A stretch of 17,122 nucleotides of DNA from RGIG3701 sp017403345 (GTDB lineage: Bacteria; Planctomycetota; Planctomycetia; Pirellulales; Thermoguttaceae), in the NCBI GenBank assembly GCA_017403345.1, contig JAFQOH010000085.1:1-17122 (forward strand), in the 5' to 3' direction. Numbering within the stretch: position 1 is the first letter of the stretch; each line of letters opens with the position of its first letter. Made by a program: the position numbers and the translations under genes. This document shows positions 1 to 8,900 of this stretch, piece by piece. Below the pieces are notes generated by a model. The model was not told the origin of the DNA. It was given only the letters and a program-made list of their open reading frames with translations, and ran no database searches.

Positions 1-120
1 CCAGTGCGTCAGCGTGCCAGTGCGTCAGCGTGCCAGTGCGTCAGCGTGCCAGTGCGTCAGCGTGCCAGTGCGTCAGCGTGCCAGTGCGTCAGCGTGCCAG
101 TGCGTCAGCGTGTCAGTGCG
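1..120. repeat. 16-bp tandem repeat array at window edge
   Basis: Seven perfect head-to-tail copies of CCAGTGCGTCAGCGTG fill 1-112, and a partial eighth copy (113-120) begins with T instead of C. The unit is itself two diverged 8-mers, both fitting CAGYGYGY. The array starts immediately after the stop codon of the minus-strand methyltransferase gene; the T at 113 is part of that stop (TGA on the minus strand). The unit is not a multiple of three, so the array is not a protein repeat, and an apparent plus-strand reading frame through it is an artefact. The array runs off the left edge, so its full copy number is unknown. Function unknown; it behaves like a VNTR. Confidence 0.95.
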
Positions 121-925
121 TTCTCTGTCTTAGCGCCTCGTAAAATAGGATCGCTGCCGTCGTCGAGACGTTCAGACTGTCTGCGATCCCGAGCATCGGC
201 AGGAAGACCGGCTGGATCCCTTCGCCGCGAAATTTTTCAGAAAGTCCCCACGCTTCACTGCCAAGCGCAATGGCACACGGCTGAGTGAAGTCGGCTTTCG
301 TGTAGTGGATCGCCCCGTCCACGATCGCCGCGTAGGTCAGAAATTCATGCTTTCGGAGCCACGCAAGCACGTTTTCACTGGAATCCGCGCAGATCGGCAT
401 CGAGAAGATCGTTCCGAGGCTCGCGCGTATCGTATTGGGATTGAACAGATCGGTCTGCGGGTCTGCAACGATCAGGGCAGATAGTCCAGCTCCGTCAGCA
501 CTGCGGAGGATCGCGCCGATATTTCCGGGCTTCTCGACTCCCTCAATGACTCCGATCAGCGGGACGCGGTCTTTCGGAAGCCTTTCGAAAACGTCTTCGA
601 GCGTCCATCCCGGATCTTTTGCGACCGCCAGAACGCCGTCTTCCCGCTCACCGTATGCGATCCGGCTGAAAACCTGCGCAGTGACTTCATGCACGCCGAG
701 CCGCCTTTCGTACTCTTCCGTAAATTCCTTCATCCAGGCATAGGTTTCGTCGTCCGCAAGATCCGGCGCAAAGTAGACCTCAAGGATCGGAAATCCGCTC
801 GCGACGGCCCGAAAGACTTCACGGCGTCCGTCGATGAGGAATTTTCCTTCCTGACGCCGTTTGCGCCCCTGACGAAGATGAACAAGTTCCTTGATCCTCT
901 GATTCTGTGTACTTGAAATGAACAT
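113..925 (-). CDS. TrmH/SpoU-family RNA 2'-O-methyltransferase
   Basis: A 270-residue SPOUT-class enzyme that would transfer a methyl group from S-adenosylmethionine to a ribose 2'-OH in rRNA or tRNA. The three family motifs are clear: motif 1 around residues 130-146 (KPGNIGAILRSADGAG, with N135 and R141), motif 2 at 162-177 (NPNTIRASLGTIFSMP), and motif 3 at 222-257 (GSEAWGL, then LPMLGIADSLNVSTTAA), which forms the knotted SAM site. The N-terminal 100 residues (FLIDGRREVFRAV) match the SpoU substrate-binding domain, as in RlmB/TsnR-like proteins. The ATG at 925 is preferred over an upstream TTG at 994 because family homology begins at MFISSTQNQRIKEL; a GAGG lies about 12 nt upstream. It lies 105 bp downstream of the OppF-type gene on the same strand, with no clear terminator between, so cotranscription is possible. 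The exact rRNA target cannot be read from the sequence. Confidence 0.93.
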   Translation of the reverse strand: MFISSTQNQRIKELVHLRQGRKRRQEGKFLIDGRREVFRAVASGFPILEVYFAPDLADDETYAWMKEFTEEYERRLGVHEVTAQVFSRIAYGEREDGVLAVAKDPGWTLEDVFERLPKDRVPLIGVIEGVEKPGNIGAILRSADGAGLSALIVADPQTDLFNPNTIRASLGTIFSMPICADSSENVLAWLRKHEFLTYAAIVDGAIHYTKADFTQPCAIALGSEAWGLSEKFRGEGIQPVFLPMLGIADSLNVSTTAAILFYEALRQRTH

Positions 926-950
926 GACGCAGGCAACCTCAAACAGGAAG

Positions 951-977
951 CGGCCGAAGGCAGTATCCTTTCGGCCG
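951..977 (-). other. RNA hairpin upstream of the methyltransferase gene
   Basis: CGGCCGAAGG (951-960) and CCTTTCGGCCG (967-977) pair with one bulged base around a 6-nt loop. Read on the minus strand it sits between the OppF-type gene and the methyltransferase start. The T-rich stretch lies before the hairpin rather than after it, so it is a poor intrinsic terminator. It may be a leader or mRNA-processing structure. Confidence 0.5.
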
Positions 978-1030
978 ATCCTCAAAAAAATCAAAAATTC
1001 AAAAAACCGCGTTCCATCGAAACTGTGGGG

Positions 1031-1996
1031 TCAATCCGTGTTCGGGAAGAAACACTGGACCGTGTGTTCCTCATTGATCTGCAGGACCGGAGGAATTTCT
1101 TTTCGGCAAATATCCTGTACACGTGAGCATCGCGGACAAAATCGGCAGCATTTTGGCGGATCCACGGGACTTGGAACGTCACCGGTCAGGAGGATCCTCT
1201 CTCTCCTGCGCGATTCGTCGACCGTCGGGATCGAAGAAAGCAGAGCCTGCGTGTATGGATGAGCCGGACGAGCGTATAGTTCTGCACTCGGAGCCATTTC
1301 GATGATCTGCCCCAAATACATGACGGCCACGCGGTCCGAAATGTACTGAACGACCGAAAGGTCGTGCGAGATGAAAAGGTACGTCAGACTGCACTCCTCG
1401 CGTAATTTCACGAGCAGATTGATGATCTGGGACTGGATCGAAACGTCCAGAGCAGAGATCGGTTCATCCAGGACCAGGAATTTCGGCTGAAGGATCAATG
1501 CACGTGCAATGCAGACACGCTGACGCTGTCCTCCGGAAAATTCATGCGGATAGCGATTCAGGCAGGATGGCTCAAGTCCGACCTGTTTGAGTACCTGAAA
1601 GACACGTTCTTCCCGTTCCTTCGGCGTGCCGATCCCCTGCACGATCAGTCCCTCTTCAATGATGGCTCGGATCGTCATTCGCGGATTCATCGAACCAAAA
1701 GGATCCTGAAAAACGATCTGCATATCGCGACGGAGCGACTTCAACTCGTTGGCATCCGCACCCAGAACGTCCTTCCCCTCAAAGAAGACATTTCCTCCGG
1801 TCGGCTCAATGAGACGCAAAATGGAACGGCCTGTCGTCGTTTTTCCGCAGCCGCTCTCTCCCACGAGTCCCAAAGTTTCACCTTTCCGCAGCTGAAACGA
1901 AACGCCGTCCACCGCCTGTACGTGACCCACTACACTCTGCAGAAGACCGCGATGGATCGGAAAATAGGTCTTCAGATTTTGAACATCAAGCAACAT
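1031..1996 (-). CDS. oppF: Oligopeptide/dipeptide ABC transporter ATPase (OppF/DppF type)
   Basis: A 321-residue cytoplasmic ATPase that would pair with a second ATPase to power peptide import through an Opp/Dpp permease. Visible motifs are Walker A GESGCGKT at residues 46-53, a Q-loop (VFQDPFGSMNPR), the signature FSGGQRQRVCIARAL, Walker B FLVLDEPISALD and the H-loop FISHDLSVVQ. The C-terminal oligo_HPY extension starts at HPYTQALLSSIP and has a cysteine cluster (CCRFCPRC, then C after RVQDI, and a last C near the end). In this family such cysteines can bind an iron-sulfur cluster. The ATG at 1996 is preferred over a TTG at 2026: the family starts at LLDVQNLKTYFP, and a GGAAG lies about 9 nt upstream of the ATG. 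A small hairpin (2009-2022) overlaps that ribosome-binding site. No permease, binding-protein or OppD gene is adjacent. OppF versus DppF cannot be settled by eye. Confidence 0.9.
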   Translation of the reverse strand: MLLDVQNLKTYFPIHRGLLQSVVGHVQAVDGVSFQLRKGETLGLVGESGCGKTTTGRSILRLIEPTGGNVFFEGKDVLGADANELKSLRRDMQIVFQDPFGSMNPRMTIRAIIEEGLIVQGIGTPKEREERVFQVLKQVGLEPSCLNRYPHEFSGGQRQRVCIARALILQPKFLVLDEPISALDVSIQSQIINLLVKLREECSLTYLFISHDLSVVQYISDRVAVMYLGQIIEMAPSAELYARPAHPYTQALLSSIPTVDESRRRERILLTGDVPSPVDPPKCCRFCPRCSRVQDICRKEIPPVLQINEEHTVQCFFPNTD

Positions 1997-2076
1997 GGTA
2001 AAATACTTCCGGGAAAACCCGGTCAAATAAAAAAGGTCCTACTGGAATCTGACTGGTCCTGCGGTTTGGGGACCGT

Positions 2077-2107
2077 TCATCCCGGAATTCCGAAAACTCC
2101 GGGATGA
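2077..2107 (-). terminator. Hairpin downstream of transketolase (possible terminator)
   Basis: TCATCCCGGA (2077-2086) and TCCGGGATGA (2098-2107) form a perfect 10-bp stem with an 11-nt loop, 25 nt after the transketolase stop. Neither strand has a T-tract after the stem, so it is not a canonical intrinsic terminator. It may act as a transcript 3' end protector or a weak terminator between tkt and the OppF-type gene. Confidence 0.5.
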
Positions 2108-2131
2108 GGCTTCGAGAAAAAATCGCAAGGA

Positions 2132-4198
2132 TCACTCACAAACCGCATTTACCACGTTCTCCGCCGTGATCCCGTAGACTTCGTAGAGCTTTTTGAACGG
2201 AGCGGAAGCACCGAAGCCGGTCATGCCGATGAACTTGCCTTCGGTTCCAATGTAGCGGTCCCAGCCGAACTGAAGGGCCGCTTCGACTGCGACGCGGCGT
2301 GTGCACGCTTTCGGAAGGACGCTTTCACGATATTCCGCATCCTGACGTTCGAAAAGCTCCATTGACGGAACGCTCACGACACGGGCGTAGATCCCCTTCG
2401 CTTCCAGCATTTTTTGGGCAGAGAGGCAAATGTGCACTTCACTTCCGCTTGCCATGAGGATGGCGTCGCAGGTGCCGGTCGCCGGATTTTTCGCGTCACG
2501 GATGACGTAAGCACCTTTCGAAACGCCACAGGAACACGCGCACTGATCACCCGTCGGTTCGATCGCACGCGGAAGCGTCGGAAGATCCTGGCGAGTCACC
2601 ACCATGCAGACCGGCGACGTTTTGTTTTCTGCGTACCAGCGATACGCAAAACGAACTTCGTTCGCGTCGCACGGGCGCATGACGACGAGATTCGGCATGG
2701 AACGCAGGGCAGCGAGCTGCTCGACCGGCTGGTGCGTTGGACCATCTTCACCAACGCCGATGGAGTCGTGAGACAGTATGTAGAGGACCGGAAGATCCAT
2801 CAGACAGCTCAGACGCAGAGCACCGCGGAGGTAATCGCAGAAGACGAAGAAGGTCGCGCAGTAGCTCTTCAGACCGCAGGTCGCCATCCCGTTGCAGATC
2901 GCAGCCATGGCGAATTCGCGGATCCCGAAGTGGAAATTACGTCCCGCGTAATTTTCCGGGCCAAATTCACCGGCACCCTCAAAAGTGAGGTTCGATTTGT
3001 TTGACGGTGCAAGGTCGGCCGAACCGCCAAGCATCCACGGAATGCCGGCTGCGAGCTGATTCAGCGATTTTCCGGAGGAGTTGCGGCTCGCGGTCCCTTT
3101 TTCGTCCGCGTCCCACATTTTGCGGAGACCTTCGTCCCAGTTTTCGGGCAGTTCACCGTTCTGGATCATCTGGAATTCTTTCGCGAGTTCCGGGTATTTC
3201 GCCGCGTAATCCGCGAAATCTTTCTCCCACTGTGCGTAGGCGGCTGCGCCGTTCGCCTGGATGCCGTTGGCAAACAGTTTCGCGACTTCTTCCGGAACGG
3301 CGAATTTTTCGTAAGTCCAGCCGTAGAATTCTTTTGCGAGACGGATCTCTTCCTCACCCAACGGAGCACCGTGGACTTTTGCGGTACCTGCGAGATTGGG
3401 TGCGCCGTAGCCGATGATGCTCTTCACCATGATGAGCGTCGGACGTTCGTTTTCTGCGCGGAATGCCGCGAACGCCTTGCGCAGCGCGTCCAGATCATTG
3501 ACGTCTTCTTCGACCTGCACGACGTTCCAGCCGTAGGATTCAAAACGTTTTCCGACGTCTTCCGAGAAAGCGAGGTCGGTGCTTCCCTCGATCGTGATCT
3601 TGTTTGCGTCATAGATCCAGCAGAGATTTCCGAGTTTCAGGTGACCGGCCAGCGACGCGGCTTCCGAGGCGATCCCTTCCATCATGCAGCCGTCGCCGCA
3701 TAAAGAGTAGACGTTGAAACCGAAGAGATCTTTTCCGTCTTTTGCGTACTTCGCGCTGAACCATTTCGACGCGATCGCATGGCCGACACTCATCGCAAGC
3801 CCCTGTCCCAGCGGACCGGTAGTGACTTCCACACCGCTCGTGTGCCCGTACTCCGGATGACCGGGGCAGCGGGAATCCAGCTGACGGAAATTTTTCAGAT
3901 CTTCGATCCGAACAGCTTTTTCACCGGTCGGTTTTCCATCTTTGAACTGCTCGACGCCGGCAAGATGAAGCACGCTGTACAGAAGCGTAGAACCGTGGCC
4001 TGAAGAAAGAACGAAACGATCACGCTGCGCCCAGAGCGGATGTGCCGGATCGTAATTCAGCAGTTCATTGAAGATCAGGTACGCGACCGGAGCCATCGAC
4101 ATCGGAGTGCCGGGGTGTCCGCTTTTCGCGGCCTGAATGGAATCCATTACCAACGTGCGGATCGTATTGATCGCAAGATTTTCGACTGGGAGAGTCAT
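2132..4198 (-). CDS. tkt: Transketolase
   Basis: A 688-residue, full-length transketolase, the thiamine-diphosphate enzyme that moves two-carbon ketol units between sugar phosphates in the non-oxidative pentose phosphate pathway. The N-terminal signature includes KSGHPGTPMSMAP (H28) and SSGHGS (H68). The thiamine-diphosphate/Mg motif starts at G168-D169-G170 and ends with DANKITIEG (N199). The pyrimidine-binding domain has FGIREFAM with the expected catalytic glutamate E428. The second family signature is GVGEDGPTHQPVEQLAALR. The C-terminal domain is complete. The ATG at 4198 is preceded by GGCAGG. It has its own promoter about 60-90 nt upstream and no pentose-phosphate neighbours, so it appears to be a single-gene unit. 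Nothing in the protein looks unusual. Confidence 0.97.
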   Translation of the reverse strand: MTLPVENLAINTIRTLVMDSIQAAKSGHPGTPMSMAPVAYLIFNELLNYDPAHPLWAQRDRFVLSSGHGSTLLYSVLHLAGVEQFKDGKPTGEKAVRIEDLKNFRQLDSRCPGHPEYGHTSGVEVTTGPLGQGLAMSVGHAIASKWFSAKYAKDGKDLFGFNVYSLCGDGCMMEGIASEAASLAGHLKLGNLCWIYDANKITIEGSTDLAFSEDVGKRFESYGWNVVQVEEDVNDLDALRKAFAAFRAENERPTLIMVKSIIGYGAPNLAGTAKVHGAPLGEEEIRLAKEFYGWTYEKFAVPEEVAKLFANGIQANGAAAYAQWEKDFADYAAKYPELAKEFQMIQNGELPENWDEGLRKMWDADEKGTASRNSSGKSLNQLAAGIPWMLGGSADLAPSNKSNLTFEGAGEFGPENYAGRNFHFGIREFAMAAICNGMATCGLKSYCATFFVFCDYLRGALRLSCLMDLPVLYILSHDSIGVGEDGPTHQPVEQLAALRSMPNLVVMRPCDANEVRFAYRWYAENKTSPVCMVVTRQDLPTLPRAIEPTGDQCACSCGVSKGAYVIRDAKNPATGTCDAILMASGSEVHICLSAQKMLEAKGIYARVVSVPSMELFERQDAEYRESVLPKACTRRVAVEAALQFGWDRYIGTEGKFIGMTGFGASAPFKKLYEVYGITAENVVNAVCE

Positions 4199-4258
4199 GG
4201 GACCTGCCTTTTCTAAATTTTAAAAACGGTTTCAAAATAAAATTTTCTATTTCTTCGG

Positions 4259-4287
4259 ATTTTACCCGTTTTTTTCAGGAATTTCAA
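4259..4287 (-). promoter_or_regulatory. sigma70-like promoter of transketolase
   Basis: Read on the minus strand: TTGAAA (-35, 4287-4282), a 17-bp spacer, then TAAAAT (-10, 4264-4259), preceded by CGGG. The predicted start near 4252 would give a leader of about 55 nt. The CGGGTAAAAT block recurs upstream of purH. The rest of the 300-bp gap 4199-4498 is AT-rich and holds only this promoter and the adaptor-gene terminator. Confidence 0.75.
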
Positions 4288-4431
4288 GAGGGACCTGAGG
4301 AATTTTTCCGAAATATTTCCTCCATGGCGTGAAAAAGTTTACTTGACGGAAGGATTTCCCCAAAAATCCAGCTCCGTTTCTTTGAAACCACAAAGAAATG
4401 TTTCAAAAATCTGAAAGAAAATGCAGAAAGA

Positions 4432-4460
4432 AAGCCGCAGGATCTGTGGCGCTGCGGCTT
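4432..4460 (-). terminator. Terminator of the RND efflux operon
   Basis: AAGCCGCAG (4432-4440) and CTGCGGCTT (4452-4460) form a perfect 9-bp stem with an 11-nt loop. On the minus strand the stem is followed by TCTTTCTGCATTTTC, a T-rich tail. It lies about 40 nt after the adaptor-gene stop and just upstream of the tkt promoter, so it separates the two units. Confidence 0.8.
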
Positions 4461-4498
4461 CTTGAATTTTAAGGTGAAACGGAGAAAAGGTCTTCGGC

Positions 4499-5857
4499 CT
4501 ATTTGTTTTCCGTTTGCGTTCCGGGCGAGACTGGATCTGATGCCGGATCATCCGAAACTTTCGGAGCGTTTTCTTCCGGAATCGGATCGACCGGCCGGTC
4601 AAGACGCACGCGGAGGAGATTATCGCGGACGATGCGTTCTCCCTTGGCGAGTCCCTTGCGGATCACGCGCATATTGTCCTCCTGCAGCGGACCGGGTTCG
4701 ACGGTGCGCATCTCCGGCATGTTTTTCTCGTCGAGAACGTAAACGAATCGGGTCGACTGGTTCGTTCCGAGCGTCTCTTCCGGCACGAGGATCGCATCGT
4801 ATTCTTCCGTGATCCGGATCCGAATGTGGGCGGTCATTCCAGGCTGGAAAAGGCGTGCGCCGCTTGCCGTTTTCGGGTTTTCGCAGACCGCACGGATGAA
4901 TCGGGTCCCGGATCCCTGCTCAAGGGTCGGCGTCATGTAATCGATGCGTGCGCGGTGGACGAAACCGTCGTCGTCTGAAAGTCGGAACTCGATCTCCGGC
5001 ACGATCACGGCGTCAGGGTTCGCGGCTTTACGCTCGTCGGCAATCTTCTTCAGACGCTGCACCGTCGCCTCGTCAATGTTGATGAAGATGAAGACCGGAT
5101 CCACTTTTACGATGCGGACCAGCGGCGTTCCGTTTGCCTGCACGAGGTTTCCGATCGAGACTTCCGAATCGCAGAGGTAGCCGTCGATCGGCGCGTAGAT
5201 CTTCGTGTAGTCCACGTTGATCTGTGCTTTCAGGATCTCCGCTTCGGCAATGGCGATCTCCGCTTCACACTCCTGAAGTTCAAAAAGCGCCTCATCGTAG
5301 TCTTCATCCGAGATCGCACCGCTGGGACGGAGTTTCTCGGCACGTGCCTTTACGTTTTCCAAGCGTTTTTTACGGGCTTTGAGGACTTCAAGCTCACCCT
5401 TTGCGCTGGCCAGAGCGGCATCGTAAACGTCGGAATCCAACTCGAAAAGCAGCTGACCTTCCTTCACCTCGTCCCCTTCCCGCAGGGTGAGTTCCGCCGT
5501 CTGCGTTTCTTCGGCATCGGCAGGTCCCGGGATCGGCTGTCCGGTCTGCGGGTCGATCTTCATCTGCGCCTGATCTTTGAAGAGGCATTTCAGCAGCGTT
5601 CCGCTGACCTGCGCCTGAACGTCCACTTCGTCAAACGCCATGATGCGTCCGGTGAACTCTTCATAGTCCACGACTCTGCGTTCCACCGGCATCATGATGT
5701 GCGCGCGGACAGGCTGGACTTTCGGCGCAGCCGCAGCGGCTTTTGCATCGCCGCCGTCCTTTACACCGCTTTCGCCCTCCGACTTTTCGCAGCCGGAAAT
5801 AGCCAGAAGTCCCAGACTCAAAAAAAATGCAAAAATCGAAATTTTCGTCGTATTCAT
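4499..5857 (-). CDS. RND efflux periplasmic adaptor, lipoprotein (membrane fusion protein)
   Basis: A 452-residue AcrA/HlyD-type adaptor linking the inner-membrane pump to an outer-membrane channel. It begins with a lipoprotein signal: a hydrophobic stretch ending LAISGC, with C23 as the lipidated cysteine. The first half of the lipoyl motif (VDVQAQVSGTLLKCLF) and the second half (EGDEVKEGQLLFELD) flank an alpha-hairpin coiled coil (ALASAKGELEVL to EAEILKAQINVDYTKIYAP), followed by a beta-barrel (DPVFIFINIDEATVQRL) and a membrane-proximal domain. About 35 residues (FKDQ to LTLR, including PQTGQPIPGP) are inserted between the two lipoyl half-motifs, where most homologues have only a few residues, partly explaining the larger size. 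A good AAAGGA lies about 9 nt before the ATG. It is 60 bp downstream of the pump gene and presumably cotranscribed. Adaptors usually precede the pump; here the order is reversed. Confidence 0.94.
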   Translation of the reverse strand: MNTTKISIFAFFLSLGLLAISGCEKSEGESGVKDGGDAKAAAAAPKVQPVRAHIMMPVERRVVDYEEFTGRIMAFDEVDVQAQVSGTLLKCLFKDQAQMKIDPQTGQPIPGPADAEETQTAELTLREGDEVKEGQLLFELDSDVYDAALASAKGELEVLKARKKRLENVKARAEKLRPSGAISDEDYDEALFELQECEAEIAIAEAEILKAQINVDYTKIYAPIDGYLCDSEVSIGNLVQANGTPLVRIVKVDPVFIFINIDEATVQRLKKIADERKAANPDAVIVPEIEFRLSDDDGFVHRARIDYMTPTLEQGSGTRFIRAVCENPKTASGARLFQPGMTAHIRIRITEEYDAILVPEETLGTNQSTRFVYVLDEKNMPEMRTVEPGPLQEDNMRVIRKGLAKGERIVRDNLLRVRLDRPVDPIPEENAPKVSDDPASDPVSPGTQTENK

Positions 5858-5897
5858 GAAAGTATTCCTTTGATTGACTGATTGATCCGTTCATTCC

Positions 5898-5929
5898 CGT
5901 TTTACCGGACTTCCGTTTTACCGGACTTC
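5898..5929. repeat. 16-bp tandem duplication across the RND pump stop codon
   Basis: CGTTTTACCGGACTTC occurs twice head to tail (5898-5913 and 5914-5929), followed by the start of a third copy (CGTTTCGG). On the minus strand the first-read copy encodes the last residues and TAA stop of the pump; the second lies in the spacer before the adaptor gene. A slippage-type duplication is the simplest explanation. Confidence 0.9.
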
Positions 5930-8900
5930 CGTTTCGGCAAGTGCCGTTTGGGCGGCAGTTTCCAGTTCTTTCGCACTGGAAGCCTCCGAAGTCCCAGCGT
6001 CTTTTTCGTTTTCCTTCTGCTTTTTTCGCCCGAAGATCATCATGATGACCGAGTAAAAGACCGGAGTAAGGAAGATCCCGAAGACCGTTACGCCGAGCAT
6101 TCCGGAAAAAACGGCGACGCCGAGCGTAAAGCGCATTTCGTGTCCTGCACCAGTCGAGAAAAGGAGCGGGACGACGCCGAGAATGAACGCCAGAGACGTC
6201 ATGAGGATCGGACGCAGACGCAGACGGCTCGCTTCCACCGCAGCTTCCACGCGGGAGAGACCGGAGTCTTGGAGTTCCTTGGCGAACTCCACGATCAAGA
6301 TCGCGTTTTTGCACGCAAGACCTACCAGAACGAGGAAACCGATTTGCGTGAAGATGTTCATGTCGAGTCCCTGCATTCGGACGCCCGTAAGCGAGCAGAG
6401 CAGACACATCGGCACGACGAGAATGATGGCCAGCGGAAGAACGAGGGATTCGTACTGTGCCGCAAGGACCAGGAAGACGAACAGAACGGCGAAGAAGAAA
6501 ACGTAGATCGCTGAGTTTCCTGCCGTGCGTTCCAGGAGCGACATTTCGGACCACTCGTACCACATGCCCTGCGGGAGGATCTCGGAGCAGAGCCGTTCCA
6601 TTTCCAGAAGCGCCTCGCCGGAACTGTATCCGTCGGCAGCTTCACCCGTAACGGCGGCAGCGGGGAACATATTGTAGCGCGGAACGGTCAGCGGGCCGGT
6701 CATATCCTTGATCTTGCAGATCGACCCAAGCGGGACCATCTCACCGCGCGTGTTCCGCACGTGGATCCGGTTCAGATTCTGAACTTCCGAGCGGAAAATG
6801 GAGTCCGCCTGCACTTTTACCTGGAAATTACGTCCGAGGAACGTCAGGTCGTTTACGTACTTCGAGCCGAGGAAGACTTGGAGCGCCGTGAAGATCTCAT
6901 CCATTTCGACGCCCATGTCCTGCGCCTTTTCGCGGTCCACGTCCACAAATTTCATCGGCGTGGAGGAACGGAACTGCGTGTTCAGGTTTTTCAGTTTCGG
7001 ATTGGCGCGCGCCTCGTCGATCAGGTCGCTGGTGACCTGCTCAAGTGCGGCAAGTCCCAGATTTCCGCGGTCCTGGACCTGGAGTTTAAATCCAGAAGAC
7101 GCACCTTTTCCCATTCCGTCCACCGGCGCGGGCCGGCTGATGTTGATGACTGCCTCAGGGATCTCTTCTGCACAGCGTTTCATCAGGATGTCGCGCACCA
7201 TGAGGTCTGTGATGCCGGTCTCTTTTCGTTCTTCAAACGGATCCAGCAGGATCGTGACGGACCCCATGTTCGAGATGATTCCCGATACGAGGAAGGAAAC
7301 TCCGTCAACTGCGGAAGTCGCACGGATGCCCGGGATCGGCTGACTGCGCGGATCATCTTTCGGGAGAGACGGATCGCCGGCGCAGATCTTCTGGAACCGG
7401 TTGCAGACGTCCACCGTGCGGTCGAGCGACGCGGAGTCGGGGAGCTGGACGAATGCCATGAGGTATCCGCGGTCCTGCGGCGTCACGAAGCCGGTCGGCG
7501 TTTTCTGGAATGTGTCGTACGTGAGGTAAAGGAGTCCCGCGTAGATCAAAATCACGATGAAGCTCAGCCGCAGGAAGATCCGCACGAATCGGACGTAAAC
7601 ACTCGTCGCGAGGTCGAACGAAGCGTTGAAAAGCCGAAAGAACCAGCCGATCGTGATGTCCATCAGCCACGTGAGCGGGTCGCGTTTGCTTCCTTTGGGC
7701 TTCAGGAGAAGTGCGGAAAGCGCGGGAGAAAGCGTCAGTGAGTTGAATGCCGAGATGATCGTCGAAATGGCGATCGTGAGCGCGAACTGCTTGAAGAATT
7801 CTCCAGTCACGCCGGTCAGGAACGCACACGGTACGAACACACAGCTGAGCACCAGAGCGATGGCCACGAGTGCGCCGGAAACTTCGTCCATTGCCTTGCG
7901 GGCAGCCTCTTTTGCGGAGAGACCGTGCTCCATGTGGCGTTCGACGTTCTCCACCACGACGATGGCGTCGTCCACCACGATACCGATCGCCAGCACGAGA
8001 CCGAAAAGCGACAGGTTGTTGAGCGAAAATCCCATTCCGGCCATGACTGCGAACGTACCGATCAGTGAGACAGGAACGGCAAGCAGCGGAATGATGGCAG
8101 CACGCCAGGACTGGAGGAAAAGGACCACGACCAGAGCCACGAGGATGACCGCGTCGCGCAGAGCGTGTTTCACTTCACCGACGGACTCCTGAATGAACGG
8201 CGTCGTGTCGTACACGATCGTGTATTTGAGTCCCGGCGGGAACGATTTTTCCAGTTCTAGCATTCGCTCACGGACGGCCTTGGCCGTTTTCAGCGCGTTC
8301 GCACCCGGAAGCTGAGAGACGGCAAGCGTGCACATTTCCGTGTTTCGGTAGATCTCGCGCCGGAATGTGCCATCCGCCTGTCGGTGCTCTTCGTCCTTGA
8401 ACGCAAGGTCTCCTTCGAGATAATCCACGACGTCGAGCATTTTGGAGTGCAGTTCCAGCCGCGCGATGTCCTTCATGCGGACCGTCGAGCCGTCTTCTTC
8501 CACACGAACGACGATCCGGCCGAACTCTTCCTCGCTGACCAGACGCCCCTGCGCCTGCAGCATGTACTGGAACGCCATCGGCTGCGGGACCGGCTGCTGT
8601 CCGAGCTGGCCGGCTGCGACCTGAATGTTTTGCTTTTGGATCGCCGCTACGACGTCCTTTGCCGAAATGTTTCGGACCATCATTTTGTCCGGATCAAGCC
8701 AGATGCGCATGGCGTATTCGCGCTCGCCGTTGATCGTCGCGTCGCCGACGCCTTCCGTACGTGAGATGACGTCGCGGATGAAGAGGCGCAGATAGTTGCT
8801 CAAGTAGAGCATCTGATAGTACGGTTCGTTGTCCTCCGGGTCCTCAAAATCCTTTTCGTGCCAGTACTCGCGCCCGTTTTCATCTACCGCCTTGACGAGC

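Noticed and set aside
1..112. CRISPR array
   Set aside because: The 16-bp units are directly adjacent, with no spacers, and no cas genes are nearby.
4..288. A plus-strand frame encoding RQRASASACQCVSVPV repeats
   Set aside because: It arises from the 16-bp array read in three shifting frames and continues antisense through the methyltransferase gene.
4339..4602. An 87-codon minus-strand frame between the adaptor gene and tkt
   Set aside because: It overlaps the end of the adaptor gene in another frame and the operon terminator, with Lys/Arg-rich low-complexity sequence.
6761..7741. A 326-codon plus-strand frame opposite the RND pump
   Set aside because: Antisense shadow of the pump coding sequence with biased composition and no recognisable domain.
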